Positions 14,853 through 21,828 of a stretch of DNA of 64,000 nt are shown here, in pieces. The DNA comes from Paenibacillus phoenicis (GTDB taxonomy: Bacteria; Bacillota; Bacilli; Paenibacillales; Paenibacillaceae). The position numbers and the translations under genes were made by a program. Under the pieces are notes generated by a model. It was not told the origin of the DNA. It saw only the letters and a list, made by a program, of their open reading frames with translations, and made no database searches. Location: contig NZ_JAYERP010000001.1 in assembly GCF_034718895.1 (NCBI RefSeq), forward strand, positions 2,480,001 through 2,544,000. Direction: 5' to 3'. Each line of letters begins with the position of its first letter. Position 1 is the stretch's first letter.

Positions 14853-17150
14853 TTACTCCGGATCGTCGCGCCGCCAACCGTTAAGCGGGGACTGCGGTCC
14901 TTCTCCGATGTTCATTTCCCGCTCGACCGTCTCAATCGATCGGCCATCCTGTTTGTCCGAATGCGCCCACGCTTCCCGAATCCAGGCTTCGTGCTTCATA
15001 GGCACGATCTCGTTTTTCACCGTAAACAGCTCAAGACGCCCTTCGTGTCCTTTCGTGCGCACAATGGCGTGCAGCTCGGCCAGGTTCATCAAATCGGTAT
15101 TTGTCACCTGGGGTTTCAGCCAACGCGACAATTTGTCCGCGTCCGGCCCGCCGAGTTGCAGCAACATTAGCGTTCCGACATTGCCGAGAATCGCCTCCAG
15201 AATGCGATCGGATAATTGGGTCAAATACTGGGTGGCCAGAAAGAGCGACAAGCCGAACTTGCGGTCTTCGGCCAGTATTTTCGTTAAAATGTCCGTCGCA
15301 AACAAATGGACTTCGTCGGCAAAGAAAAAATGCGCTTTGGACTTGTGCTGTGGCCGCTTGCGGCAGGTGAAATGATAATCTATGAAAAACAGGCTGGCCA
15401 GAATCTTCAGTAAATCCGGGACGCAGCCGCTGCCGTCGATGAGCACGATATGGCCCTCGTCCATCGCCCGCCGGGTGTCGATGCTGCTGCGCTCTTGCCC
15501 CAGCATCCGCCGCGCGGTCGGGTACGTCGTTAAGGCACCAAGCTTGTTCATGATGGGACCGAGATGATCGCCCAGATTTTTGATTTGCGCGAACTCGTCC
15601 AACCAAAAATGGCGCAGATGCACGTCGAGTTTCGGCAGCAATTTTCTCCGGTAGTTCTCGTTATAGAAAATATCCATAATGCCCAGTATCGTTTGCGGCG
15701 GCACCGATAACAGACTCAACACGGCATTCCGTAAATAATGCTCCGCCCGCGGGCGCGAACCCGGGAACAATTGCTGCAAGGTGGTCACAAACTCCCCGGT
15801 CAACGACTCCCGTACATCCGCATGCGCGTCTTGAAACAAGTTGAAGCCGCGCGGTCGTTCGGTAGCCCCGAGCGGAATCAGGTGCAGCTTCGGATACAAC
15901 TTTTTCGGGATATAACTCAGCAACGTTTCAATTGCCCCGCCGTGCGGGTCGAGAAACGTAAAACCGGGCGCTTGGTCCGACTTCCGCTCCAGATCTTCAA
16001 CCATACGGGTCATGATCGAGAGCAGCGTAGACGTTTTCCCGGAACCGGTCGTGCCGGCGAGAAACGCATGCTTGAGCATTTGACCCAGCGGCATACGAAG
16101 TTCCCGTTCCTGGCCCGGTACGTTGCTTTTCCCGATGTAGAGGCCGTGGTCGAGCCCAGTGGGAGCCGGTACAATTTTTGCATGCATCTTCTCCATATGC
16201 GCGGCGGCCGGATCGCCAAAAGCAGGAATGCGCAGCCAGTAGCCCAGTTCCTCCGAAGCGAGCAATAACTGCTTGGATGGCGTTCCCGGTGCGAATACCT
16301 GCTTTTTGCCTTTTACCGGCCGCAGGACGATGCCATTACCGCTTCGCATCGATTGCAGCATATCGTTCATCGTTTGCAGTCGCGCTTTGGCCGAAGAGGA
16401 ACGAATCAGCACGCGAAATCCGGTCCACAGCCCGATTTCATCCTCATCCTGTTTGCTTTGCAGCGTCCGCATCACGTTTTGCTGGTAGGCGGTCAATTCC
16501 CGCGGCCGTGATTTAGCCTTTTGGTTCGTGTTCATCTCCCGCCAAATGGACTGTATGGACACCGGCTCATTGGCCGGGGAACGCAGCCAGTTCTCGGCTC
16601 TGCGGACACGGCGCTGAAGGAGCCGCTTGCCCGCTGGCGCAAATGCCAGCTCCAGCCACACCTCCTCACCTTCCGCCAGTTCGCCTGCACCCATCGCGGC
16701 GATCATTTCGTTCAGCGGATCTTTGCCGGTCGGATGGATACTTGCAACGGAAAGAGCGCCCTTATACGCCGGACGGCCTTCGGCAACGATCACGTTTTTG
16801 CCCGAACCAGCGGTAAACACGGGTGTCTCGACCGGAAGCAAATACATTCCGTACACCTGTGTGTGGAACCCGGTACGAAATCCCATCCAGCGAATGTCGG
16901 GGACAGAAACGTAGATCCGTACCCGTCCAGCAGGTCCTGCACACTGGATCAGGAAACGAAAATAGAGTTGTCCATACCGAAGACGCTGGAATCGGGGAAG
17001 CCCAAGTCCGCTGATATGCCGGGCAAATCGCGTTGCATTGGCAAACTCCATAGGCGTGGCATTAAGGGAGGATTGAATTTCGAACCATAGCGTTCGCTTG
17101 TGCTGACCTTGGCCGGGCTCGCACCAGCTTGGAAATAAAAAAGAGAGCAT
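14853..17150 (-). CDS. VirD4/TraG-type coupling ATPase (type IV secretion DNA-binding domain)
   Basis: A 765-residue product from ATG 17150 (MLSFLFPSWCEPGQ), with GGGGAG 5 bp upstream; an alternative GTG at 17213 has its AAGGAG too close. Walker A AGTTGSGKTS lies near residue 365, followed by FLDPHGGAIE. Walker B FFFADEVHLFA lies near 612 and FLATQYLTQLSDR near 640, all hallmarks of conjugative DNA-transfer ATPases. Membrane helices at the N-terminus are not obvious, as in HerA-like coupling proteins of Gram-positive elements. It should hand the processed DNA to the VirB4/VirB6 channel. It is the first gene of the long minus-strand operon. Confidence 0.82.
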   Translation of the reverse strand: MLSFLFPSWCEPGQGQHKRTLWFEIQSSLNATPMEFANATRFARHISGLGLPRFQRLRYGQLYFRFLIQCAGPAGRVRIYVSVPDIRWMGFRTGFHTQVYGMYLLPVETPVFTAGSGKNVIVAEGRPAYKGALSVASIHPTGKDPLNEMIAAMGAGELAEGEEVWLELAFAPAGKRLLQRRVRRAENWLRSPANEPVSIQSIWREMNTNQKAKSRPRELTAYQQNVMRTLQSKQDEDEIGLWTGFRVLIRSSSAKARLQTMNDMLQSMRSGNGIVLRPVKGKKQVFAPGTPSKQLLLASEELGYWLRIPAFGDPAAAHMEKMHAKIVPAPTGLDHGLYIGKSNVPGQERELRMPLGQMLKHAFLAGTTGSGKTSTLLSIMTRMVEDLERKSDQAPGFTFLDPHGGAIETLLSYIPKKLYPKLHLIPLGATERPRGFNLFQDAHADVRESLTGEFVTTLQQLFPGSRPRAEHYLRNAVLSLLSVPPQTILGIMDIFYNENYRRKLLPKLDVHLRHFWLDEFAQIKNLGDHLGPIMNKLGALTTYPTARRMLGQERSSIDTRRAMDEGHIVLIDGSGCVPDLLKILASLFFIDYHFTCRKRPQHKSKAHFFFADEVHLFATDILTKILAEDRKFGLSLFLATQYLTQLSDRILEAILGNVGTLMLLQLGGPDADKLSRWLKPQVTNTDLMNLAELHAIVRTKGHEGRLELFTVKNEIVPMKHEAWIREAWAHSDKQDGRSIETVEREMNIGEGPQSPLNGWRRDDPE

Positions 17151-17266
17151 CGCTGCTCCCCTCCCCTCGATCTTCCGCTCCTCAATTGTCGAGATATTGG
17201 ATGGATCCATCACTCCTTTCCCTTCAGGAACGACCGGTGAGCCCGATCAGCCCTGAAAATGAAAAA

Positions 17267-17298
17267 GACAGGCCGTCCGGGATGCCCGGGAGCCTGTC
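17267..17298 (-). terminator. hairpin with T-tract upstream of the virD4 operon
   Basis: GACAGGC and GCCTGTC pair around an inner CCGGG/CCCGG stem. On the minus strand the stem is followed at once by TTTTTCATTTT, so it should stop transcripts arriving from the inserted genes. Because it lies in front of virD4, it could also act as an attenuator if the virD4 promoter is further upstream. Confidence 0.65.
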
Positions 17299-17355
17299 CA
17301 CACCTTTTTGACACTATCAGATTAACAGGATTACGTGACCTTGTCTTGTCCCTTT

Positions 17356-17386
17356 TCCTGATCATTTTGTGACCTTGGATTGACCT
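17356..17386. repeat. 31-bp direct repeat, left copy
   Basis: This copy and 19257-19287 share 29 of 31 bases (core ATCATTTTGTGACCTT followed by GATTGACCT). The pair flanks the 1.87-kb AT-rich segment that carries two unknown genes. The right copy starts just 5 bp past the stop codon of the HTH regulator gene. Confidence 0.85.
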
Positions 17387-17450
17387 TTGATTTTTGGTAG
17401 CTTTAGCCCTCTACTCGAGTCGAATTATGATATTGACTCACTTATCCGAC

Positions 17451-18152
17451 TCAAATAAACCATCTTAATTCTTTTCGAAAGAAAGGAACCCCTTCCGTAT
17501 TTTCATAATCATAAACCATTAAATAGAGTTTACTAACTTGATTTGCTAACTGAATTATTAGCTGGTCTTTTTCTATTTCTCCCATTTTCAAACCACTAAC
17601 ATCGAGATATGCAGGATATACAGCCGTGGACAAAGATGAACTCTTGATCAAATAGGTAAAAAACTCATTTTCAATAACCTCCCTTTCATCACCTTCTATT
17701 TCAAAACACCCTAGCTGGCGATAATCATTCTGAAATTTTCTACCTAGAATAAAGTGGCCAATTTCATTGTTAACCAGTTTTTCTTTAATCATTCTTTCAA
17801 AAACTTTATAAGCTATATCTTTGGCGTCATTAACTTGAAGACCGCATGGTTCCCCGTATTTGGTCTTTGTTACAGTAACAGAATCAAAAATCATGCTAAA
17901 CATTAAAGCTTCATCATCCACTTTATTAGTGATAAAGAAGGAGTAATCTTCTATACTGGAGCTTCCTAGTTCTCTTTGATAAAAATAATGCCTAGCCAGA
18001 ATCCCTTGAATATTGATCATGTTGATCAGGATTTCTCTTATTTGCTCTTCATCAGTCGTTGAAATAACAGGCAGTTTACGAACAACGAGCTGGTTTGGAG
18101 AAAAAAAGGAAGTGTGGTTTTCTTTCATTTCGTTAAAACTAATCTTTTTCAT
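17451..18152 (-). CDS. hypothetical protein (233 aa) in AT-rich insert
   Basis: The product starts at ATG 18152 with GGTGAGG upstream. It is soluble, acidic and mostly helical, with DEEQIREILINMINIQGILARH near residue 35 and DAKDIAYKVFERMIKEKLVNNEIG near 110. There are no membrane helices, signal peptide or recognisable catalytic motif. Base composition is much more AT-rich than in the transfer genes on both sides, and the gene lies inside the segment bounded by 31-bp direct repeats, both signs of separate origin. Its partner gene upstream encodes a secreted protein, so the two may form a cargo pair. Confidence 0.65.
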   Translation of the reverse strand: MKKISFNEMKENHTSFFSPNQLVVRKLPVISTTDEEQIREILINMINIQGILARHYFYQRELGSSSIEDYSFFITNKVDDEALMFSMIFDSVTVTKTKYGEPCGLQVNDAKDIAYKVFERMIKEKLVNNEIGHFILGRKFQNDYRQLGCFEIEGDEREVIENEFFTYLIKSSSLSTAVYPAYLDVSGLKMGEIEKDQLIIQLANQVSKLYLMVYDYENTEGVPFFRKELRWFI

Positions 18153-18228
18153 ATCCTCACCATTTTCTTTAAAAATGGAAATAGGTGAACTAACTACTTA
18201 GTAGTTAATTCACCCAAGTCCTCCCTAA

Positions 18229-18855
18229 TTAATTAGCATTAGCAGTTTCAAAAATAATAGATAGAGGTGCGGGCGATAAAGGGTCTGTCTCTAAAAAGGA
18301 GACCGTTAAATCACTGGCCCTTACTCGAACCTTTTCAACATCTGAAGGTATAACAAAATCGTCACCAACTTTTGCTGTACGTAGTCTTGTTGCCGTAAAA
18401 GTTGAATTTACATCTTTATCGAGGTATGTGGCAGGTGAAAGTACAGAAGTATTTGTAACAGTAAAATTCCCTTTTAACCCTTTCAACCAATCACCTGTTA
18501 CAACCATCGTATAAAACAATTCATATTTGTTTGTACCAACATAGTTGTACAAACTCATAGTTAATCCTCCAAAGACAACATCACTAGCGGTAATTGAGCT
18601 ATTAGGTTTTACTAAAGGAATAGTTGCATGGAAGTTGCCGTTTGCATCACGTTGCAGGACAACTCCATCTTCCTGAAATTGGGCAGGAAGCATTTCTTGT
18701 AATGGTACTGTTGTTATCTTTGCCTCTTTACCAGCCACTTGCTCTTCATAAACTGTACCGGCAACTTGAGTGGTTTCACCCATACCATATGCGCTTGTCG
18801 CAATAGATACTACGAGCATAATACAAAACAAAGCAGACGAGAATATCTTCTTCAT
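18229..18855 (-). CDS. secreted hypothetical protein (208 aa) in AT-rich insert
   Basis: It starts at ATG 18855 behind GGGAGGG. Residues 1-24 form a clear signal peptide (MKKIFSSALFCIMLVVSIAT, then SAYG). The mature part is beta-rich with repeated Thr/Val patterns (GNFTVTNTSVLSPATYL, STFTATRLRT, VRVRASDLTVSFLETD). No known domain was recognised; a beta-sandwich extracellular protein is likely. It lies 76 bp upstream of the 233-residue gene in the same direction and shares its AT-rich composition. Confidence 0.65.
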   Translation of the reverse strand: MKKIFSSALFCIMLVVSIATSAYGMGETTQVAGTVYEEQVAGKEAKITTVPLQEMLPAQFQEDGVVLQRDANGNFHATIPLVKPNSSITASDVVFGGLTMSLYNYVGTNKYELFYTMVVTGDWLKGLKGNFTVTNTSVLSPATYLDKDVNSTFTATRLRTAKVGDDFVIPSDVEKVRVRASDLTVSFLETDPLSPAPLSIIFETANAN

Positions 18856-19256
18856 TTAGATTCGAAACCCTCCCATTTTTTGAAGGCTGGCCAGCGATCA
18901 ATTATTATTTTGTAACAATTCCATTATATCCCAATATATCAAGTTTTGTTATAACATAAATACAATTATTTCGAATATTCTATGTCATTATCCAAATATA
19001 GAATATATTTCATAAAAACATCTAGATAGTGATAAGTTATATAATATGTTAATTCTAGTGAGTTTAACTCTTTCTGAGAAAATAGGCAAATCGGGTGAAG
19101 ATTGACCCGACTCATGGCAATCATTTAGCAAGTTCCAACGGACGACAGAGCCCTGATCCACCACAAGCGGAAAGCCTAACCGTTCGTCTGAAGAGCACCA
19201 GTATTGAACTTACCACCGGATTGCCAACCGCTACCATAATTCAAGGAGAACAAGGT
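18856..19256. other. AT-rich intergenic stretch with a possible gene remnant
   Basis: About 400 bp without an intact gene. The part next to 18855 is very AT-rich and probably holds the promoter of the secreted-protein gene. Between about 19088 and 19263 the plus strand has an open frame without a start codon (for example SLTVRLKSTSIELTTGLP), of higher GC than its surroundings. It may be the end of a decayed gene; a faint resemblance to the accessory OrfA of IS66 elements was noted but not proven. Confidence 0.35.
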
Positions 19257-19287
19257 TCCTAATCATTTTGTGACCTTCGATTGACCT
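19257..19287. repeat. 31-bp direct repeat, right copy
   Basis: Partner of 17356-17386 (29 of 31 identical). It is followed by GACCTT, so it contains overlapping TGACCT motifs. It lies immediately downstream of the HTH regulator gene. Confidence 0.85.
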
Positions 19288-19291
19288 GACC

Positions 19292-19786
19292 TTATTCCGC
19301 GGAATCGTCCGATGAATCCACATCCGAATTCGCTTCTTTATCATCCACGAATAAAATGGAAGCCTCTCCGCCTACAAAGCGGTAAATGTGACTGAGCAAT
19401 CGTTTCCGCCGCTTATAGAACATGCGGTGCGTTAAGCCCAGCTTTTCCATGACAAGCATGGAAGGCAGACGGCGCATGTAACGCTCTTCCACAAATTGCT
19501 GATCTTCCTCTTGCAAGGAGTGAATCGCGGCTTCCAGCACATCAATCCTCAGTTCCATTAAAGGGATTTCTACATTTTGCAATTGTAAACGGCGGATTAT
19601 CTCGTTTAATATTGCTTCGTTTTTTTGACCCTTGCCGTAGATCGGGACCAAATCGAATTTTTGTGTAAGCCCCGGGATACGTGACAACTGTTCCCGCATG
19701 GACTCCAACTGCGATTTCCAAACCGGTAAAGTGAATAACCAGTTTTCGACGCGAGTGAACGGGATCGGTCGGCTCACTGCCCCCAC
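19292..19786 (-). CDS. sigma-like/ArpU-type HTH regulator
   Basis: A 164-residue product. The start is uncertain: GTG 19786 or GTG 19777, both after a G-rich stretch. The middle part is helical (FVEERYMRRLPSMLVMEKLG), and LGLTHRMFYKRRKRLLSHIY forms a helix-turn-helix like those of ArpU and sigma-70 region 4-related phage/ICE regulators. The C-terminus is acidic (DDKEANSDVDSSDDSAE). It overlaps the upstream 72-residue gene by 13 bp. It probably controls the transfer operon; repeated TGACCT motifs around it are candidate sites. Function is inferred from fold and place. Confidence 0.6.
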   Translation of the reverse strand: MGAVSRPIPFTRVENWLFTLPVWKSQLESMREQLSRIPGLTQKFDLVPIYGKGQKNEAILNEIIRRLQLQNVEIPLMELRIDVLEAAIHSLQEEDQQFVEERYMRRLPSMLVMEKLGLTHRMFYKRRKRLLSHIYRFVGGEASILFVDDKEANSDVDSSDDSAE

Positions 19787-19992
19787 CCCCGTTGCCGGAT
19801 ACGATGACGAACTCTACCATACCAATCGTGACGCATCAATTGGGCGTAAAAGGCTTGCGAATAGCTGGCTCCACTCCGCTTTTCAGGCTTGTTTGATTGA
19901 CATTGCGCCGGCAAATTCGGTTTATCCGTCTCGGAAAGAGAAACTTCCCTGAAAGACTGCCCCGCATTAACGACTTCGTGCTTCCCCATCAT
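19774..19992 (-). CDS. small hypothetical protein upstream of the regulator
   Basis: A 72-residue product from ATG 19992 (MMGKHEVVNAG), 7 bp after AAGGGAG. It is polar and basic and without membrane helices (RSGASYSQAFYAQLMRHDWYG, RVRHRIRQRGWGQ). It overlaps the regulator gene, and this suggests translational coupling. Its family is unknown. The stretch upstream contains an inverted TGACCT pair, a likely operator. Confidence 0.5.
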   Translation of the reverse strand: MMGKHEVVNAGQSFREVSLSETDKPNLPAQCQSNKPEKRSGASYSQAFYAQLMRHDWYGRVRHRIRQRGWGQ

Positions 19993-20027
19993 TTTTGCTC
20001 CCTTCAAATTCATGAATGGGCGCGCGC

Positions 20028-20054
20028 TTGACCTTATTGTACGGGGAAGGTCAC
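20028..20054. promoter_or_regulatory. inverted TTGACCT / AGGTCAC pair, putative operator of the regulator operon
   Basis: TTGACCT (20028-20034) and AGGTCAC (20048-20054) face each other across 13 bp, directly upstream of the 72-residue gene and the HTH regulator. The same TGACCT word occurs three times in 17335-17386 before virD4 and three times at 19270-19292. Confidence 0.5.
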
Positions 20055-20078
20055 GTTTCGGTAAGGCGACTCTTTTTG

Positions 20079-20103
20079 TACAACCTTTTTACAAAAGGTT
20101 GTA
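20079..20103. repeat. perfect 11-bp inverted repeat with 3-bp spacer
   Basis: TACAACCTTTT and AAAAGGTTGTA flank TAC. T- or A-rich flanks on both sides allow a bidirectional terminator, a dimeric-protein operator or a recombination site. It lies at the junction between the transfer genes and the arsenic island. Confidence 0.7.
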
Positions 20104-20153
20104 TATTTTCCTGGAACCCCCATGGGGTATATGCATAAGAATATCAAACAAAA

Positions 20154-20185
20154 ATAGCACCTGCCAACGTGGTTGAAGGTGCTAT
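20154..20185 (-). terminator. terminator of the arsM transcript
   Basis: ATAGCACCT pairs with AGGTGCTAT around a 14-nt loop. On the minus strand the stem is followed by TTTTGTTTGATATT. It sits 32 bp past the arsM stop. Confidence 0.7.
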
Positions 20186-20216
20186 TCATGGCTTTTGTGC
20201 AGTTTCTTAATCCTAC

Positions 20217-21017
20217 TTAAAGTTTAACAGCTTTGATAACGGCCGATTGAATGTAATCCTCCATGCTCGCCCCAGGAACCCAGTCCTGAATGAATTCGCG
20301 GGACTCATCTTTCGGCTCAACAACAATATCGTTAAATCCGCTCGATTGAAGCATTTCCCTGACTTCAGCCACGGTGGACGCGCCGGATATGCAGTTTGCT
20401 AATGAATCAAGATCACCCCGGATCTCTGCCGGTAATTCCGCTGTCGTCACGATATCCGAGATGGCTAAGCGCCCTCCTGGTTTTAATACCCGGAAAGCTT
20501 CACGAAAGACTTGCTCCTTATCGGGAGAAAGATTTATGACACAATTAGAGATGATGACATCGATCGAGTTATCAGCTATCGGGAGATGCTCGATTTCGCC
20601 AAGCCGGAATTCAACATTCCGGTAGCCGTTCTTTTGCGCATTGTTGCGGGCACGGCTTACCATCTCTGGTGTCATATCAACACCGTAAACTTTGCCGGTC
20701 TCTCCCACTTGCCGGGTAGCCAGAAAACAATCAAAGCCTGCTCCGCTTCCCAAATCCAGAACGACTTCCCCAGGCTGAAGCGATGCGATCGCTTGAGGAT
20801 TCCCGCAGCCTAGACCAAGGTTTGCCCCTTCCGGAGCCGCTGATAGTTCTTCATTGGAATACCCCAATTTCGCTGAAACTTCATCGGCCGTACCGGAGTA
20901 TCCGGATGCCGATGTGCTAGCCTGGCAACAACTTGCATTGGAATTGCTTTGGATCGCAATTTGCTTGTATCGGTTTCGTACATGCTGGCGTACATCATCA
21001 TTCTTTACTTGGCTCAT
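20217..21017 (-). CDS. arsM: arsenite S-adenosylmethyltransferase ArsM
   Basis: A 266-residue product from ATG 21017 behind AAAGGAG. It uses SAM to methylate As(III) to mono- and dimethyl species in the cytosol. Motifs: SAM-binding VVLDLGSGAGFDC near residue 85, YGVDMTPEMVSRARNNA, and the ArsM-type cysteines in NASCCQAS near 29, LGLGCGNP near 69, ISNCVINL near 158 and LANCISG near 207. The third and fourth match the catalytic cysteine pair of the family. It has its own upstream ATCAA-N6-TTGAT operator and is the last gene of the arsR block. Confidence 0.93.
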   Translation of the reverse strand: MSQVKNDDVRQHVRNRYKQIAIQSNSNASCCQASTSASGYSGTADEVSAKLGYSNEELSAAPEGANLGLGCGNPQAIASLQPGEVVLDLGSGAGFDCFLATRQVGETGKVYGVDMTPEMVSRARNNAQKNGYRNVEFRLGEIEHLPIADNSIDVIISNCVINLSPDKEQVFREAFRVLKPGGRLAISDIVTTAELPAEIRGDLDSLANCISGASTVAEVREMLQSSGFNDIVVEPKDESREFIQDWVPGASMEDYIQSAVIKAVKL

Positions 21018-21041
21018 GGAACATCGCTCCTTTTTTAATAT

Positions 21042-21057
21042 ATCAATTTTTTTTGAT
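21042..21057. promoter_or_regulatory. ArsR operator upstream of arsM
   Basis: A perfect ATCAA-N6-TTGAT palindrome 25 bp upstream of the arsM start. The same geometry occurs at 21645 and 21702. Confidence 0.75.
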
Positions 21058-21090
21058 TAAATGTACGGATTAAAAACCCACCATGTGGGC

Positions 21091-21438
21091 TTATGAACAG
21101 CATCCGCTTGAATCGTCCAGTTTGCGGAATATACAGCACAACTCGGGAGATAGCAGTCGGTTAACCTCCGCGTGATTTAACTCATAATAGCTCCAAGTTC
21201 CTTTCATTTCTCGGAAGATCAAGCCGGCATCAAGCAAGATTTTCAAGTGATACGACAATTTAGATTGCGGCATATCCACGATTTCTACTAGATCACACAC
21301 GCATATGCTGCCCTTTTGTGTAAGTTCATACATAATTTGCAGACGCTTTTGATCCGCGAGCGCTTTGAATTTGGCTTCAAACTTGGCAAAATCGATCGTC
21401 TCTCCGTCTTGTTCAAGGATGGGAAGTTGTATCATCAT
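21091..21438 (-). CDS. arsR: ArsR-family arsenite-responsive repressor
   Basis: A 115-residue winged-helix protein from ATG 21438. The DNA-binding helices carry VEIVDMPQSKLSYHLKILLD and the As(III) site is CVCDL at the start of the helix-turn-helix, the classic alpha-3 cysteine pair. Additional cysteines near the C-terminus (ELCCIF and SGCCS) could add metal ligands. It binds DNA as a dimer and releases when As(III) binds. It lies between the Cys-rich small gene and arsM, and three matching palindromes surround the block. Confidence 0.9.
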   Translation of the reverse strand: MMIQLPILEQDGETIDFAKFEAKFKALADQKRLQIMYELTQKGSICVCDLVEIVDMPQSKLSYHLKILLDAGLIFREMKGTWSYYELNHAEVNRLLSPELCCIFRKLDDSSGCCS

Positions 21439-21453
21439 GCCCTCTACCTCTCC

Positions 21454-21627
21454 TTAGCAGCAAGCGGCGCAACAAGCCGCGATCGGCTGCAAGACCACCG
21501 ACGTCGAATTGTTTTTACTTCCCTTAAGGCTATTGGTATCCAACCACTTCCACGCCTGTCGCGCCCGCTCTTCGATTTCTTTTTGCTGAAATTTCATCAG
21601 TTGTTCCATCACGTAATGGTTCATCAT
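21454..21627 (-). CDS. Cys-rich small protein of the arsR-arsM block
   Basis: A 57-residue product. The ATG at 21625-21627 follows GGAGG by 8 bp. It is helical (MEQLMKFQQKEIEERARQAW) and ends in PIAACCAACC, two adjacent cysteine pairs at the very C-terminus. It is the first gene behind two ArsR boxes and 15 bp before arsR. I infer an arsenite-binding small protein or chaperone; I do not recognise a named family. Confidence 0.6.
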   Translation of the reverse strand: MMNHYVMEQLMKFQQKEIEERARQAWKWLDTNSLKGSKNNSTSVVLQPIAACCAACC

Positions 21628-21644
21628 CGGACGAACCTCCATTC

Positions 21645-21660
21645 ATCAAAATTTCTTGAT
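21645..21660. promoter_or_regulatory. ArsR operator overlapping the leader of the Cys-rich gene
   Basis: ATCAA-AATTTC-TTGAT, 17 bp upstream of the start codon at 21627. It fits the same N6 palindrome as 21042 and 21702. Confidence 0.7.
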
Positions 21661-21701
21661 GAATAAATCGTAGCATGCAGAGCTGGTAAAATCAAGATTA
21701 A

Positions 21702-21717
21702 ATCAAAAATAATTGAT
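21702..21717. promoter_or_regulatory. ArsR operator, distal copy
   Basis: ATCAA-AAATAA-TTGAT inside a longer palindrome (TTAAATCA...TGATTTAA, 21698-21721). It lies 41 bp beyond the proximal box, likely at the promoter. Confidence 0.75.
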
Positions 21718-21828
21718 TTAATATCGTGATGGTCTCGATAAGCACTACTGCAACGTAACTTTATTGAATCTTAACGTCATCAAACGGCACTGGGGATTTG
21801 ATGCGAGACGTGAATAGAGCTTTTTTTA

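Larger units (their letters stand above)
1..20103. mobile_element. conjugative element transfer region (ICE or plasmid), incomplete at left edge
   Basis: A nearly unbroken minus-strand run of genes includes the diagnostic parts of a Gram-positive conjugation machine: VirD4-like coupling ATPase, VirB4 ATPase, VirB6-like membrane protein, TcpC/VirB8-like protein, TcpE and a bifunctional-looking wall hydrolase. It also holds a DNA adenine methylase and Tad-like ATPases. Gene overlaps of 1-11 bp suggest one long operon. No relaxase, integrase or replication initiator is visible, so ICE versus plasmid cannot be decided. The right limit is set only by the last element-like gene and palindromes before the arsenic genes; no attachment site was proven. 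Confidence 0.6.

Noticed and set aside
17267..17298. Riboswitch before virD4
   Set aside because: Only a simple stem plus T-tract; no conserved aptamer-like elements could be seen.
19542..19820. Minus-strand frame of 92 codons overlapping the HTH regulator
   Set aside because: Out of frame with the regulator, whose helix-turn-helix frame is the coding one.
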